From contig NZ_CAMIBP010000008.1 in assembly GCF_946223165.1 (NCBI RefSeq), positions 1 to 64,000 of the forward strand: 64,000 bases of DNA. Reading direction: 5' to 3'. The stretch is from an uncultured Corynebacterium sp. (GTDB lineage Bacteria; Actinomycetota; Actinomycetes; Mycobacteriales; Mycobacteriaceae). The position numbers and the translations under genes were made by a program. The notes beneath the pieces were generated by a model, which saw only the letters and a program-made list of their open reading frames with translations, had not been told where the DNA came from and did not search any database. Shown here piece by piece: positions 52,068 through 61,107 of this stretch. Every line of letters starts with the position of its first letter. Position 1 is the first letter of the stretch.

Positions 52068-52664
52068 CTAGTTTGAAGCAATATTGGGAGGGAACGTGGA
52101 GTACAGCGGCAGCGGCATCGGCTGGCGCTTCATGACATCACCCCACAGATCGGCAGCGCCGGGAGTGATCACGTCCTGGGCCAACGCGGGGGCGACGAAC
52201 CAGTCGCCCGCCTCGATCTCATCGTGCAGCTGACCCGGGCCCCACTCGGCATAGCCGGCGAACAGGCGCATGCCGGTGAGAACGTCCTCCAGCTCCGTAG
52301 GCTCGGCGCGCATGTCCACGTAGGCCAGGCGCGGGGCGAGCTTGTTGAGCTGGGTCTGCTCCGAGATGTCCACCCCGGGCTTCGTCATGCCCAGGCCCAG
52401 GACCGCCTGCTGGTTCAGGGGGCCGCCGATGTAGAGCGCCTGCGGCTTCGCGACGACGGGTAGCCACTCGGGTAGCACGTTGAACACCGCGACCTCAGAG
52501 CGGGTGGTGAGGTCCACGCCGAGGCTGACCTGCTCGTTGTGCTCGATGAGCAGGATGACGGAGCGGGCAAACTCGGGGGAGTTCATGCCCGGCGCGGCAA
52601 TGAGCAGTTGGCCGGGCCCCGGCTCGTTACGCTCGAGGGCGTTGAAGAGTCGATCGGCGTACAT
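52068..52664 (-). CDS. algH: AlgH/UPF0301-family protein
   Basis: A 198-residue soluble protein of the YqgE/AlgH family: GQLLIAAPGMNSPEFARSVI, LLIEHNEQVSLGVDLT, LYIGGPLNQQAVLGL and LFAGYAEWGPGQLHDEIEAG with the conserved W-G-P-G-Q-L. Biochemical role is not settled. Its ATG is two bases after the pcnA stop, so the two are co-translated; this pairing is uncommon outside actinobacteria. Confidence 0.9.
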   Translation of the reverse strand: MYADRLFNALERNEPGPGQLLIAAPGMNSPEFARSVILLIEHNEQVSLGVDLTTRSEVAVFNVLPEWLPVVAKPQALYIGGPLNQQAVLGLGMTKPGVDISEQTQLNKLAPRLAYVDMRAEPTELEDVLTGMRLFAGYAEWGPGQLHDEIEAGDWFVAPALAQDVITPGAADLWGDVMKRQPMPLPLYSTFPPNIASN

Positions 52665-52666
52665 GG

Positions 52667-54124
52667 CTACCTAGACTCCCACCACGCGCGCAACTTCGCA
52701 ATCGCAACGTCGCGCTCCAGCGGGCCTTCCTCCAGACGCAGCTCCTTCATGAAGGCCCACGCCTGGCCCACCTCGGGGCCGGGCGAGAGGTTGAGGATGT
52801 CCATGATCTCATTGCCATCCAGGTCGGGGCGCACGCGCGCGAGGTCCTCCTTGGCGGCAATGTCCGCGATGCGCTCCTCCAGGTGATCGTAGGTGCGGCG
52901 CAGGCGGGCTGCCTTGCGCGCGTTGCGAGTAGTGCAGTCCGCGCGCACGAGTTTGTGGAGGCGGGGGAGGAGCTCGCCCGCGTCGGTGACGTAGCGGCGC
53001 ACGGCAGAATCCGTCCACTGGCCCTCGCCAAAACCGTGGAAGCGCATGTGCAGGTAGATGAGCTGCGCGATGTCCTCGGTGAGGTGCTTGGGGTACTTGA
53101 GCTTCTTGAAACGGCGGCGCGCAAGCTTGGCGCCCACCACCTCGTGGTGGTGGAAGGAGACCTTGCCGCCCTCGGTGGAGCGGGTGTCCGGCTTGCCGAT
53201 GTCGTGCAGCAAGGCCGCCCAGCGCAGGGTGAGGTCGGGCCCCTCCTCCGGGTCTTCCTGATCGATGGCCTGGCGCAACACGGTTTTCGAGTGCGCGTAG
53301 ACGTCCTTGTGCTGCGCGTGCTCATCCGGCGCCATGGCCAGGGCAGGGATCTCGGGGAAGATGTAGCCCATGATGCCGGTCTCCACGAGAAGATCGATGC
53401 CCACCTCCGGCGCCGCGCCGAGGATGAGCTTGTCCAGCTCCACCTGGACACGTTCCACGGTGATGCGCTGGATCTCGCCCGCCATATCGGTCATGGCCGC
53501 GCGAACGCGCGGAGCGACATCAAACTCCAGCTGCGAGGCAAACCGGGCCGCGCGCAGCATGCGCAGCGGATCGTCATGGAAGGACTGCTCCGGCGTGGCG
53601 GGGGTGTCGAGCACGCGGGCGGCAAGATCACGCAGGCCACCCATCGGATCGCGGAACTCGCGCGAGCCGTCCGGGCGAAGCTCCACGGCCATGGCGTTGG
53701 CGCGGAAGTCGCGGCGGATGAGATCGCCCTCCAGGGTGTCGCCAAAGGCGACCTCGGGGTTACGGGAGTCCCCGTCATACACATCGGAGCGGAACGTCGT
53801 GATCTCGATCTGCTGGCCCTTATAGGCGGCGGAAACGGTACCGAACTCGATGCCGGTGTCCCACACCGTCTCGGCCCAATCATCCAGGATGGCCTGAACC
53901 ACGTCCGGGCGAGCCGGCGTGGTGAAGTCCAGATCGTGTCCGAGGCGGCCCAGGCAGGCGTCGCGAACGGAGCCGCCGACGAGGTAGAGGGGGGCATCGG
54001 CAGCAGCGAAGCGCTCCACGAGCCCGCTGAGTATGGGGGACAGCGCCGCAACGGCGGCATCGGCCCGCGCGAGGACGCCTAGTAGCTCGGTATCTGCCGT
54101 GTCCGCGGTGTCCTGAAAATTCAC
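52667..54124 (-). CDS. pcnA: CCA tRNA nucleotidyltransferase
   Basis: A 485-residue enzyme that adds or repairs the 3' CCA of tRNAs. Nucleotidyltransferase head: PLYLVGGSVRDACLGRLGHDLDF in part, with the catalytic GGSVRD and DLDF acids; RDFRANAMAVEL; DPLRMLRAARFASQ. Unlike many family members, a C-terminal HD phosphohydrolase domain is present (HDIGKPDTR, HHHEVVGA). GTG start at 54124, seven bases after TAGACT. Divergent from the Nudix gene, as Rv3907c/Rv3908 in M. tuberculosis. Confidence 0.95.
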   Translation of the reverse strand: MNFQDTADTADTELLGVLARADAAVAALSPILSGLVERFAAADAPLYLVGGSVRDACLGRLGHDLDFTTPARPDVVQAILDDWAETVWDTGIEFGTVSAAYKGQQIEITTFRSDVYDGDSRNPEVAFGDTLEGDLIRRDFRANAMAVELRPDGSREFRDPMGGLRDLAARVLDTPATPEQSFHDDPLRMLRAARFASQLEFDVAPRVRAAMTDMAGEIQRITVERVQVELDKLILGAAPEVGIDLLVETGIMGYIFPEIPALAMAPDEHAQHKDVYAHSKTVLRQAIDQEDPEEGPDLTLRWAALLHDIGKPDTRSTEGGKVSFHHHEVVGAKLARRRFKKLKYPKHLTEDIAQLIYLHMRFHGFGEGQWTDSAVRRYVTDAGELLPRLHKLVRADCTTRNARKAARLRRTYDHLEERIADIAAKEDLARVRPDLDGNEIMDILNLSPGPEVGQAWAFMKELRLEEGPLERDVAIAKLRAWWESR

Positions 54125-54131
54125 GCCGGTC

Positions 54132-54144
54132 AGTCTACTACGAT
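54132..54144. promoter_or_regulatory. Overlapping divergent -10 boxes, pcnA and Nudix
   Basis: On the minus strand TAGACT (54132-54137) lies seven bases before the pcnA GTG; on the plus strand TACGAT (54139-54144) lies eight bases before the Nudix ATG at 54153. The two start codons are only 28 bp apart, so the two transcripts compete for one polymerase site. Confidence 0.55.
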
Positions 54145-54152
54145 TGGAAACG

Positions 54153-54752
54153 ATGACTAACCACGATGAAGGCAAGAAGCGCAGGAGGCGCCGCCGGCCC
54201 AAGCGCCAGCACCAGCCGGCCCCGCACGCCGCCAAGCCGCAAGGCCGCATGACCACGCGCGACGAAACGTCCGCCGGTGGCCTCGTCGTGTCCGGTCTGG
54301 CCGAGTCCGTGGCCGCGGACGGCTCCGTCGATCTCTCCCGAATCTATGTCGCCCTCATCGGGCGCCTCGACCGCCGCGGCCGCCTGCTGTGGTCCATGCC
54401 CAAAGGGCACGTGGAAAACGGTGAGGACAAGCGGCTGACCGCCGAGCGCGAGGTGTGGGAGGAGACCGGCGTGTCGGGCCAGGTCTTCGCGGATCTGGGC
54501 GTCATTGACTATTGGTTCGTCTCCGACGGGGTGCGCATCCACAAGACGGTGCATCACCACCTGCTGTCCTACGTGGACGGCATCCTCAACGATGAGGATC
54601 CCGAGGTCACCGAGGTGGCCTGGGTCCCGGTCTCCGAGCTCATCGAGCACCTCGCGTACGCGGACGAGCGCAAGCTGGCCCGTATCGCGCACGATCTTTT
54701 GCCCGATCTCGCACGCGCGGCCGCCGCAGAAGGAAGGATCACCCCGCGGTGA
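54153..54752 (+). CDS. Nudix hydrolase (MutT4-like)
   Basis: A 199-residue protein with a very basic N-terminus (KKRRRRRRPKRQHQ) and a Nudix box G(5)E(7)REUXEEXGU present as GHVENGEDKRLTAEREVWEE then TG. The layout and gene order match M. tuberculosis Rv3908 (mutT4), a pyrophosphohydrolase of nucleotides. First gene of the operon with DUF6049 and murJ; its TGA overlaps the next GTG. Confidence 0.92.
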   Translation: MTNHDEGKKRRRRRRPKRQHQPAPHAAKPQGRMTTRDETSAGGLVVSGLAESVAADGSVDLSRIYVALIGRLDRRGRLLWSMPKGHVENGEDKRLTAEREVWEETGVSGQVFADLGVIDYWFVSDGVRIHKTVHHHLLSYVDGILNDEDPEVTEVAWVPVSELIEHLAYADERKLARIAHDLLPDLARAAAAEGRITPR

Positions 54753-56953
54753 AGCGGGCAGCGCTAGCGCTGGCGTGCGGGCTGCTCGCATTCGGCCCCA
54801 CCGCGCCCGCCACCGTGCCCGCGGCCGCAACACCCCTCGGCGGCAGCACCGCGACGGCGACGCAGGCCGCGGACGAGCGGGCGCGCATCACCGTGCTGCA
54901 GGCGGATAGCTCCGGCGCGCTGGGCGCGGACATCCGCGTGGAGGTGGAAATCACCAACATCTCCGACACGGCGCTCGATGATCTGCAGGTCACCACCCGG
55001 CGCGGCGACGCGCTAGCGTCCACCGCGGATGCCGCCATCGAGCTGGAGCAAGGCGATTTTCCGTACTTCGGCACCTTCGCCCGCGCCAATTCCCTGGAAC
55101 CGGGGGAGTCGGCGCGCCTAACGCTGACCGTGCCCACCGGCCTCGGCGCCGAGGGCACCCTCGCCATCGAGGAGTCCGGCGCGTACCCGCTCATGTTCTC
55201 GCTCACCGGCACCCAAGACGGCGATCCGGTGGCCCTCGCGGACGCCCGGCTGATCCTGCACTTCGGCGAGCTGCCCAAGGACGTAGGTGACCATAGCCTG
55301 ACGGTGGTCTATCCCATCACCGAGCACGTCGATATTGTGCCCGGGGAGACCGGCGGCGAACCGCTCATCATGCAGTCTGAGGATCTCGCTGCCGCCTTGG
55401 CCGCTGGGGGGCGCCTCGATCGCCTCCTTACTACCTATACGGATCATGATCTCCGCGGCGCCGGCTGCGTAGCCGTCGACCCCGCGCTGGTGGACACCGT
55501 TGACCGCATGGCCGAAGGCTATACCGTCTCCGCCACTCGCCCCTCGACGGCACAGAAGCCCCAGCGCCTGCGTGACTCCTGGTTTAGCGACGATGACGAC
55601 GATCGCGGCGTCGAAGGCACCGGTTCCGCGGACGCCCGCGCGTGGCTGGACCGCCTCGCGAACGTCGACTGCCTCATGGTCATGCCGTGGGCAAACACAG
55701 ACGTCAACGCGGTGCTCAAGGCACACAACGGTTTCCTCGTCCACGAGGCGGTATCCCGCGGCGCAGAGACCATCGAGACGATCCTCGGGCGCTCGCTGAA
55801 CTCCTCGCTCCTCGCCGTGGGATCCCCCGGGGTCAGCGCGCAGCTGCCTACCTCGGTCCTCATCGCCGACGGCACGCCGCAGCACGGCGACTCCGCTACA
55901 TATGATCCCGCGCTAGCCGAGCTCCTCTCCAGCCGCTTCAATGCCGCCGCTGGCCTCGATCTGGCCCTCAGCGCCGCCGTGCCGCAGCAGCCGGAGAGCT
56001 CCGCTGACCACGAGGATCAAGAAGACACAGACGACCCGGCCAGCACCAACAGCACAGACAGTACCTCCGGTACAGGCTCTGCCGCCGCCAGCGCGGTCGT
56101 CGCCAAGCTGCCCAACTACCAGGACCCGGACGCCGCGCAGGCGGCGCTGGAGGAAGCCGAGAGGCTGCTGGCTACCGCGCACCCGGGCACCCTCACGACG
56201 CATCCCGCCGCCGCCAACACTGCCGCCAACACTGCCGCCACGGGGGCATCGGCAGCAACGCTACAGGACGACGCACCGTCACCGGCCTTCACGGATCCGG
56301 AAATCCTCCAAGTAGAGCAGCAGGCGCACTACACGGACGAGCTCATGAACATCATGGTCAACGACCACAACATCGCGCTCACCCGCTACGGCTTCACCCT
56401 GCCGCTGCGCCGCGACCTGCTCGCCGCCCTAAGCCTCAACCCGCGTCCCGACGGCACAACCACCATCGATACCGCGCGCCTCCAGGCCAACTCGACCCAG
56501 CTGCAGGACCTGCGCAATAGCGTGTCCCTCATCCCGCCGGGCAACGTCTACACCCGCGCCTCAGAATCCTCCCCGCTGCTCATCGTGGCGGAAAACGGTC
56601 TGCCGCTGCCGGTCGACGCGCGCATACTTTACGAGGCCGACCAGAAATCCAACGCGCAGGGCGCCACGCTCAACACGCCCAACTCGGTCCACATCCCGGC
56701 CAAGGGATCCATTACCGTGTCCATGACCGCCGACCTTCCCGACGACAGCCGCCGGGACATCCGCCTGTGGCTGGCGACGCCCTCGGGCGCCACCATCTCC
56801 CAACCGGTGTTCATTAGCGTGCAGACCAGGGGCGGTATGTTGGGTGTCTACGGTCTCGGCGCCATTGCGGGCCTCCTCGTGCTCGGCGCCGTGGCGTTGC
56901 GCATTCGCCGCACGAAGAAGACGCAGGAAGTCGAAGCGAAGAAGAACTCATGA
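54749..56953 (+). CDS. Exported DUF6049-family protein (Rv3909 homologue)
   Basis: A 734-residue membrane-anchored extracytoplasmic protein. The N-terminal signal sequence MKRAALALACGLLAFGPTAP is cleaved after an AxA region; a large extracellular part includes RARITVLQADSSGALGADI and a Ser/Thr/Ala/Gly-rich low-complexity segment (about 430-500); one C-terminal helix GLGAIAGLLVLGAVALRI precedes a basic tail. Overlaps both neighbours (GTGA at the start, ATGA at the end). Position between the Nudix gene and murJ is conserved in mycobacteria; a role in cell envelope assembly is inferred from that. Confidence 0.85.
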   Translation: MKRAALALACGLLAFGPTAPATVPAAATPLGGSTATATQAADERARITVLQADSSGALGADIRVEVEITNISDTALDDLQVTTRRGDALASTADAAIELEQGDFPYFGTFARANSLEPGESARLTLTVPTGLGAEGTLAIEESGAYPLMFSLTGTQDGDPVALADARLILHFGELPKDVGDHSLTVVYPITEHVDIVPGETGGEPLIMQSEDLAAALAAGGRLDRLLTTYTDHDLRGAGCVAVDPALVDTVDRMAEGYTVSATRPSTAQKPQRLRDSWFSDDDDDRGVEGTGSADARAWLDRLANVDCLMVMPWANTDVNAVLKAHNGFLVHEAVSRGAETIETILGRSLNSSLLAVGSPGVSAQLPTSVLIADGTPQHGDSATYDPALAELLSSRFNAAAGLDLALSAAVPQQPESSADHEDQEDTDDPASTNSTDSTSGTGSAAASAVVAKLPNYQDPDAAQAALEEAERLLATAHPGTLTTHPAAANTAANTAATGASAATLQDDAPSPAFTDPEILQVEQQAHYTDELMNIMVNDHNIALTRYGFTLPLRRDLLAALSLNPRPDGTTTIDTARLQANSTQLQDLRNSVSLIPPGNVYTRASESSPLLIVAENGLPLPVDARILYEADQKSNAQGATLNTPNSVHIPAKGSITVSMTADLPDDSRRDIRLWLATPSGATISQPVFISVQTRGGMLGVYGLGAIAGLLVLGAVALRIRRTKKTQEVEAKKNS

Positions 56954-59900
56954 CCTCTCAATCCTCCGCCGGCGCTCGCGGGCGCATCATCGTCCCGTCC
57001 CCGCCGGCCCCCGTTCCGCAGCCGCGCCCCGCACAGGAGCCCGTCCCCGCGGAGCCGGTGACGGACAAGTCGAGCCTCAAAAGCGAGGCGGCGCTCGCTG
57101 CCGCTGCGGCGGCCACCGCCACGACCGACACAACCGCCACAACGACCACAACAACCACCGCGGCCGCCGGTGGCGGCAGCGACGGAAACTCGGACGCCGA
57201 CGTTGTGCGCGCCGGCGGTTCCATGGCGATTGCGACGCTCATCTCCCGCATCACCGGCTTCATCCGCACGGTCCTCATCACGTCCTCGCTCGGCGCTGCC
57301 ATCGCGTCGGCGTTCCAGACGGCCAACCAGATCCCCAACCTCATCACGGAGATCGTCCTTGGCGCGGTGCTCACCTCGCTCGTGGTGCCGGTCCTCATTC
57401 ACGCGGAGAAAGAAGACCCCGACCGTGGCGAGGAATTCGTCCGGCGATTATTCACGCTCTCCGTCGTCATCCTCGGCGGAGTCACGATCCTTTCGGTCAT
57501 CTTCGCGCCCGCGCTCACCCGCGTGATGCTCCGAGAGGACGGACAGGTCAACGTGGCTCAGGCGACGTCGATGGCCTACCTGCTGCTCCCGCAGATCTTC
57601 TTCTACGGCCTCTTCGCGCTCTTCCAGGCCGTGCTCAACACCAAGAACGTGTTCGCCCCCGGCGCGTGGGCGCCGGTCATCAACAACATCATTTCGATCT
57701 CGGTCCTGCTGCTGTATTGGCTGCTGCCCGGCGAACTGAACCCGGCGGCGCCCTCCCCAGTCTCGGACCCCCACGTGCTGCTGTTGGGCATCGGCACGAC
57801 ACTCGGCGTCGTGGTGCAGTGCCTCATCCTCGTGCCCTACTTGCTGCGCGCGGGCATCAACTTGACGCCGCTGTGGGGCATCGATGATCGCCTCAAGCAA
57901 TTCGGCGGCATGGCTATGGCCATCATCGCCTACGTCGCCATCTCGCAGGCGGGCTACATCGTCACCTCACAGATCGCCTCGATGTCCTCGTCCGGCGCGC
58001 CGGCCATCTATCAGAACCACTGGCTGCTGCTCCAGGTGCCCTACGGAATCATCGGCGTCACGCTGCTCACCGCCATCATGCCGCGCCTGTCGCGCAACGC
58101 CGCCAACGGCGACGTCGACGCCGTGGTCCGCGATCTCACGCTGGGCACGAAGCTCACCTTCATCGCGCTCATCCCCATCGTCATCTTCTTCACCGGCTTC
58201 GGCGTGCCCATCGCGCGCGGCCTCTTCGGCTACGGCCGCCTCGACGTGGAGACGGCGGAGCTGCTCGGCCTCACCCTGTCCTTCTCCGCGTTCACGCTCA
58301 TCCCGTACGCGCTCGTCTTGCTCCACCTCCGCGTGTTCTACGCGCGCGAGGAGGCCTGGACGCCGACGTTTATTATCGCGGGCATCACCATCACCAAGGT
58401 CGTGCTCTCGCTCGCCGCCCCGCACATCGCCAACTCGCCGGGCCACGTGGTCGTGCTCCTCGGTGCCGCCAACGGTTTTGGCTTCGTCGCCGGCGCCGTC
58501 ATCGGCGCGTTCCTCCTCAAGCGCAAGCTCGGCTCGCTGGGCGGCCGCGCGGTCATGGAGACCACCGTGTGGTCGACCGTGGCGGGCGCCATCGGCCTTG
58601 TCGCCGCATGGGCCCTCAACTGGCTGCTGCGTCTGGTGCTGCCGGAGTTCTCCTTCGTGGTCCTCCTGCGCGTTGCCATCGACGGCGTCCTTTTCCTCAT
58701 CGTCACCGGCCTCATCCTCTCCCGCTCGAAGCTGCCAGAGGTCCTCAACTTGGGCCGCGCCCTGCAGCGCATCCCAGGCATGTCCCGCATCATCACCGTG
58801 TCCGAGGACTCGGGCATCCAGGTCGAGGAGCCGGAGCTTGCGGAGATTCGCCCGCAGTACACGCTCGACGCGTTCAACTCCTCGCCGGTCCCGCCGCCGA
58901 TGTCGGCCGGTATTGTCCGGGGACCGTCGCTGGTGCCGGGCGCCCCAGTGAGCGACGGACGCTTCCGCCTGCTGCGCGATCACGGCTCGGTACCCGGCGC
59001 TCGCTTCTGGCAGGCCCGCGAGCAGGCCACCGGCCGCATCGTGGCGCTCACCTTCGTCGACTGCTCCAACAAGGCCCCGCTCGCCCCGGCCACCCCGGCC
59101 GAGGTCGCGAAACGCTCCTCTGAGGTTTCCCGCGCCACGCGCAAGCTGGCCGATGCCGGCCTGGGCTCCGTCGCACCGCACGTGGACGTCCTGTCCTACC
59201 GCGCTGGCTGCCTTGTCGTGGCCGACTGGGTGGACGGCACTGAGCTCAAGACCGTTGCCGAGGACGGCGCGCTCGATCCGGGCGCTGTCGCTCATGCCCT
59301 GGCACCGCTGCTTGCCGATGCCGCCGCGGCCCACGCCGCCGGGCTCACCCTCGGCGTGGAGAACCGCAACCGCTTCCGCGTCAATACCGATGGCGAGGTC
59401 GTCCTCGCATTCCCGGCGGTACTGTCCGATGCCACCCCCGACACCGATCGCGCGGCACTCGGGTCCGCAGTGCGTCTCCTCGTGGGCGCCACCGATCCGA
59501 CGCCGGAGACCCTGCGCGACATTGCGGACTCCACGACGCTCGCCGCAAACGCCACCGACGGTGCCGACGGTACCGACACAGACGGGGCACCCACCGGCGA
59601 CCCAGCGATCGAGCCCGCGAGCCTCGCCGACTTGGCCCAGCGCCTCGCCGCATTCGCCCCAGGCTCGGGCGAGCTGCCGGTGGAGGACGCCTCCGCCGAG
59701 GCGGCCGACGCAGGCGACGATGAAGAGATTGATGACCGCCCCGGCTTCGGCGGGCGCCCCTACTCGAGCACCGGCATCGTGCTGCTCGGCGTGCTGGCGA
59801 CGGCCTTCGTCGTGGGCATGGCGGCGCTGACCGTGTGGATCATGTCCCTCATCGGCGAAGAATCCCCGGTGGACTCCACCTCGCTCCAGGGCACGTCCGC

Positions 59901-60309
59901 GTCCGTGCCGGATCGCCCGGCCATCATCCTCGATCCCGCGCGCGCCACCTCGCCGACGGGTACGCCTGAGAACGCCATCGACGGCGACAAGCACACGGCG
60001 TGGACGACGTCGAAGGCGGACATGGGAATCACGGTGAGCGTCGACGACGCGACGCAGATGCGCTACCTCATCGTGGCGCATGACGCGTCGACGGGTACCG
60101 AGTACCACGTGTACGGCCGTGCCACCGGTAGTGAAGGCACCGCCGAGCGCGTGGAGCTGGCCTCGGGCACGCTCGCCGCGGGCCGCAACTCCATCAAGTT
60201 GGGGACATCGGACGTGGCCTTCGACGCCGTGGAGTTCTGGGTGGACGCGCTGCCGAAGGCGAATGAAGTGTCCATCACCGAACTCCAACTGGTGGGCCTG
60301 CCGCACTAG
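56950..60309 (+). CDS. murJ: Lipid II flippase MurJ with pseudokinase and extracellular domain
   Basis: A 1119-residue multidomain protein. Residues 1-85 are an Ala/Thr-rich disordered head; about 90-600 form the MviN/MurJ 14-helix flippase (SMAIATLISRITGFIRTVLI, SAFQTANQIPNLI, MPRLSRNA). Residues about 668-904 are a kinase-like domain lacking the catalytic acids (RFRLLRDHGSVPGARFW). A single helix (IVLLGVLATAFVVGMAALTV, about 940-962) follows, then a galactose-binding-like extracellular domain (DGDKHTAWTTSKAD). This is the architecture of mycobacterial Rv3910, whose pseudokinase binds FHA protein FhaA when phosphorylated. A strong long antisense frame exists but is a shadow. Confidence 0.95.
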   Translation: MTSQSSAGARGRIIVPSPPAPVPQPRPAQEPVPAEPVTDKSSLKSEAALAAAAAATATTDTTATTTTTTTAAAGGGSDGNSDADVVRAGGSMAIATLISRITGFIRTVLITSSLGAAIASAFQTANQIPNLITEIVLGAVLTSLVVPVLIHAEKEDPDRGEEFVRRLFTLSVVILGGVTILSVIFAPALTRVMLREDGQVNVAQATSMAYLLLPQIFFYGLFALFQAVLNTKNVFAPGAWAPVINNIISISVLLLYWLLPGELNPAAPSPVSDPHVLLLGIGTTLGVVVQCLILVPYLLRAGINLTPLWGIDDRLKQFGGMAMAIIAYVAISQAGYIVTSQIASMSSSGAPAIYQNHWLLLQVPYGIIGVTLLTAIMPRLSRNAANGDVDAVVRDLTLGTKLTFIALIPIVIFFTGFGVPIARGLFGYGRLDVETAELLGLTLSFSAFTLIPYALVLLHLRVFYAREEAWTPTFIIAGITITKVVLSLAAPHIANSPGHVVVLLGAANGFGFVAGAVIGAFLLKRKLGSLGGRAVMETTVWSTVAGAIGLVAAWALNWLLRLVLPEFSFVVLLRVAIDGVLFLIVTGLILSRSKLPEVLNLGRALQRIPGMSRIITVSEDSGIQVEEPELAEIRPQYTLDAFNSSPVPPPMSAGIVRGPSLVPGAPVSDGRFRLLRDHGSVPGARFWQAREQATGRIVALTFVDCSNKAPLAPATPAEVAKRSSEVSRATRKLADAGLGSVAPHVDVLSYRAGCLVVADWVDGTELKTVAEDGALDPGAVAHALAPLLADAAAAHAAGLTLGVENRNRFRVNTDGEVVLAFPAVLSDATPDTDRAALGSAVRLLVGATDPTPETLRDIADSTTLAANATDGADGTDTDGAPTGDPAIEPASLADLAQRLAAFAPGSGELPVEDASAEAADAGDDEEIDDRPGFGGRPYSSTGIVLLGVLATAFVVGMAALTVWIMSLIGEESPVDSTSLQGTSASVPDRPAIILDPARATSPTGTPENAIDGDKHTAWTTSKADMGITVSVDDATQMRYLIVAHDASTGTEYHVYGRATGSEGTAERVELASGTLAAGRNSIKLGTSDVAFDAVEFWVDALPKANEVSITELQLVGLPH

Positions 60310-60480
60310 GATAGGCGGAATTAAATTCACCTTCTTTGTGCACGGTGCGGCGCATTTCTGCACATAGTTAAAAAGTTTCACTTGCAGCTTGAAGTAAAAC
60401 GCCATAGTCTATGACGTATCAACAAACGAGCCTGTTGGCTCGCCCTGAACGCTTTTACTTAAATCCAGAGGAGTTACCCC

Positions 60481-61010
60481 ATGTCCTTCGCAGGCACCTA
60501 CACCCTTGACCCGGCCCACACCACCATCGGCTTCGTTGCTCGCCACGCTATGGTCACCAAGACCCGCGGCAAGTTCACCGAGTTCGAGGGCACCATCGTC
60601 GTGGCCGAGAACATTAACGAGTCTTCCGCTGACGTCACCATCAAGTCCGCCTCCATCACCACCGGTGACGAGGGCCGCGACGGCCACGTCAAGGGCGACG
60701 ACTTCTTCGCCGTCGAGCAGTACCCGGAGCTGACCTTCAAGGCCACCTCCTTCAACGTTGACGAGAACGGCGAGGGCACCGTCACCGGCGACCTGACCAT
60801 CAAGAGCACCACCAAGTCCGTCGACCTCAAGGTCGAGGACGCCGGCGTCGCCGAGGATCCGTTCGGCAACACCCGCTTCGGCTTCGAGGCTTCTACCAAG
60901 ATCAACCGCACCGACCCGGCGTCAACTTCAACGCTCCGCTGAAGACCGACGGCGTCCTGGTCTCCGAGGAGATCAAGATCGAGCTCGAGGTCTCCGCCAT
61001 CAAGGCTTAA
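60481..61010 (+). pseudogene. YceI-family lipid-binding protein, single frameshift
   Basis: The reading begins MSFAGTYTLDPAHTTIGFVA with GRDGHVKGDDFFAVEQYPE and TVTGDLTIKSTTKSVDLKVE, a classic YceI lipocalin-like fold. Near 60918 (KINRTD) one base is missing; shifting the frame gives VNFNAPLKTDGVLVSEEIKI and ends at TAA 61008-61010, the expected C-terminus. Without the shift translation stops at 60942 with a wrong tail. A single-base loss in an otherwise well-preserved, strongly codon-biased gene may be a sequencing error or a very recent mutation. AGAGGAG lies upstream of the ATG. Confidence 0.8.
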
Positions 61011-61023
61011 GGTTTCGCAGACT

Positions 61024-61049
61024 GCCCGCCGGTTCTCCGGCGGGCTTTT
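61024..61049 (+). terminator. Intrinsic terminator after yceI
   Basis: GCCCGCCGG-TTCT-CCGGCGGGC followed by TTTT, 13 bases after the yceI stop. Confidence 0.9.
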
Positions 61050-61094
61050 GCATATTCAATGACCGGCGTACGCCGAACATCACGTGGTGACCTT

Positions 61095-61100
61095 TAGGAT
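61095..61100 (+). promoter_or_regulatory. pepN -10 box, leaderless start
   Basis: TAGGAT ends seven bases before ATG 61108. Confidence 0.5.
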
Positions 61101-61107
61101 AGACGCC

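Noticed and set aside
57967..60405. 812-codon open frame antisense to murJ
   Set aside because: Shadow of murJ; composition is His/Arg/Gly-rich, typical of reverse-frame translation.
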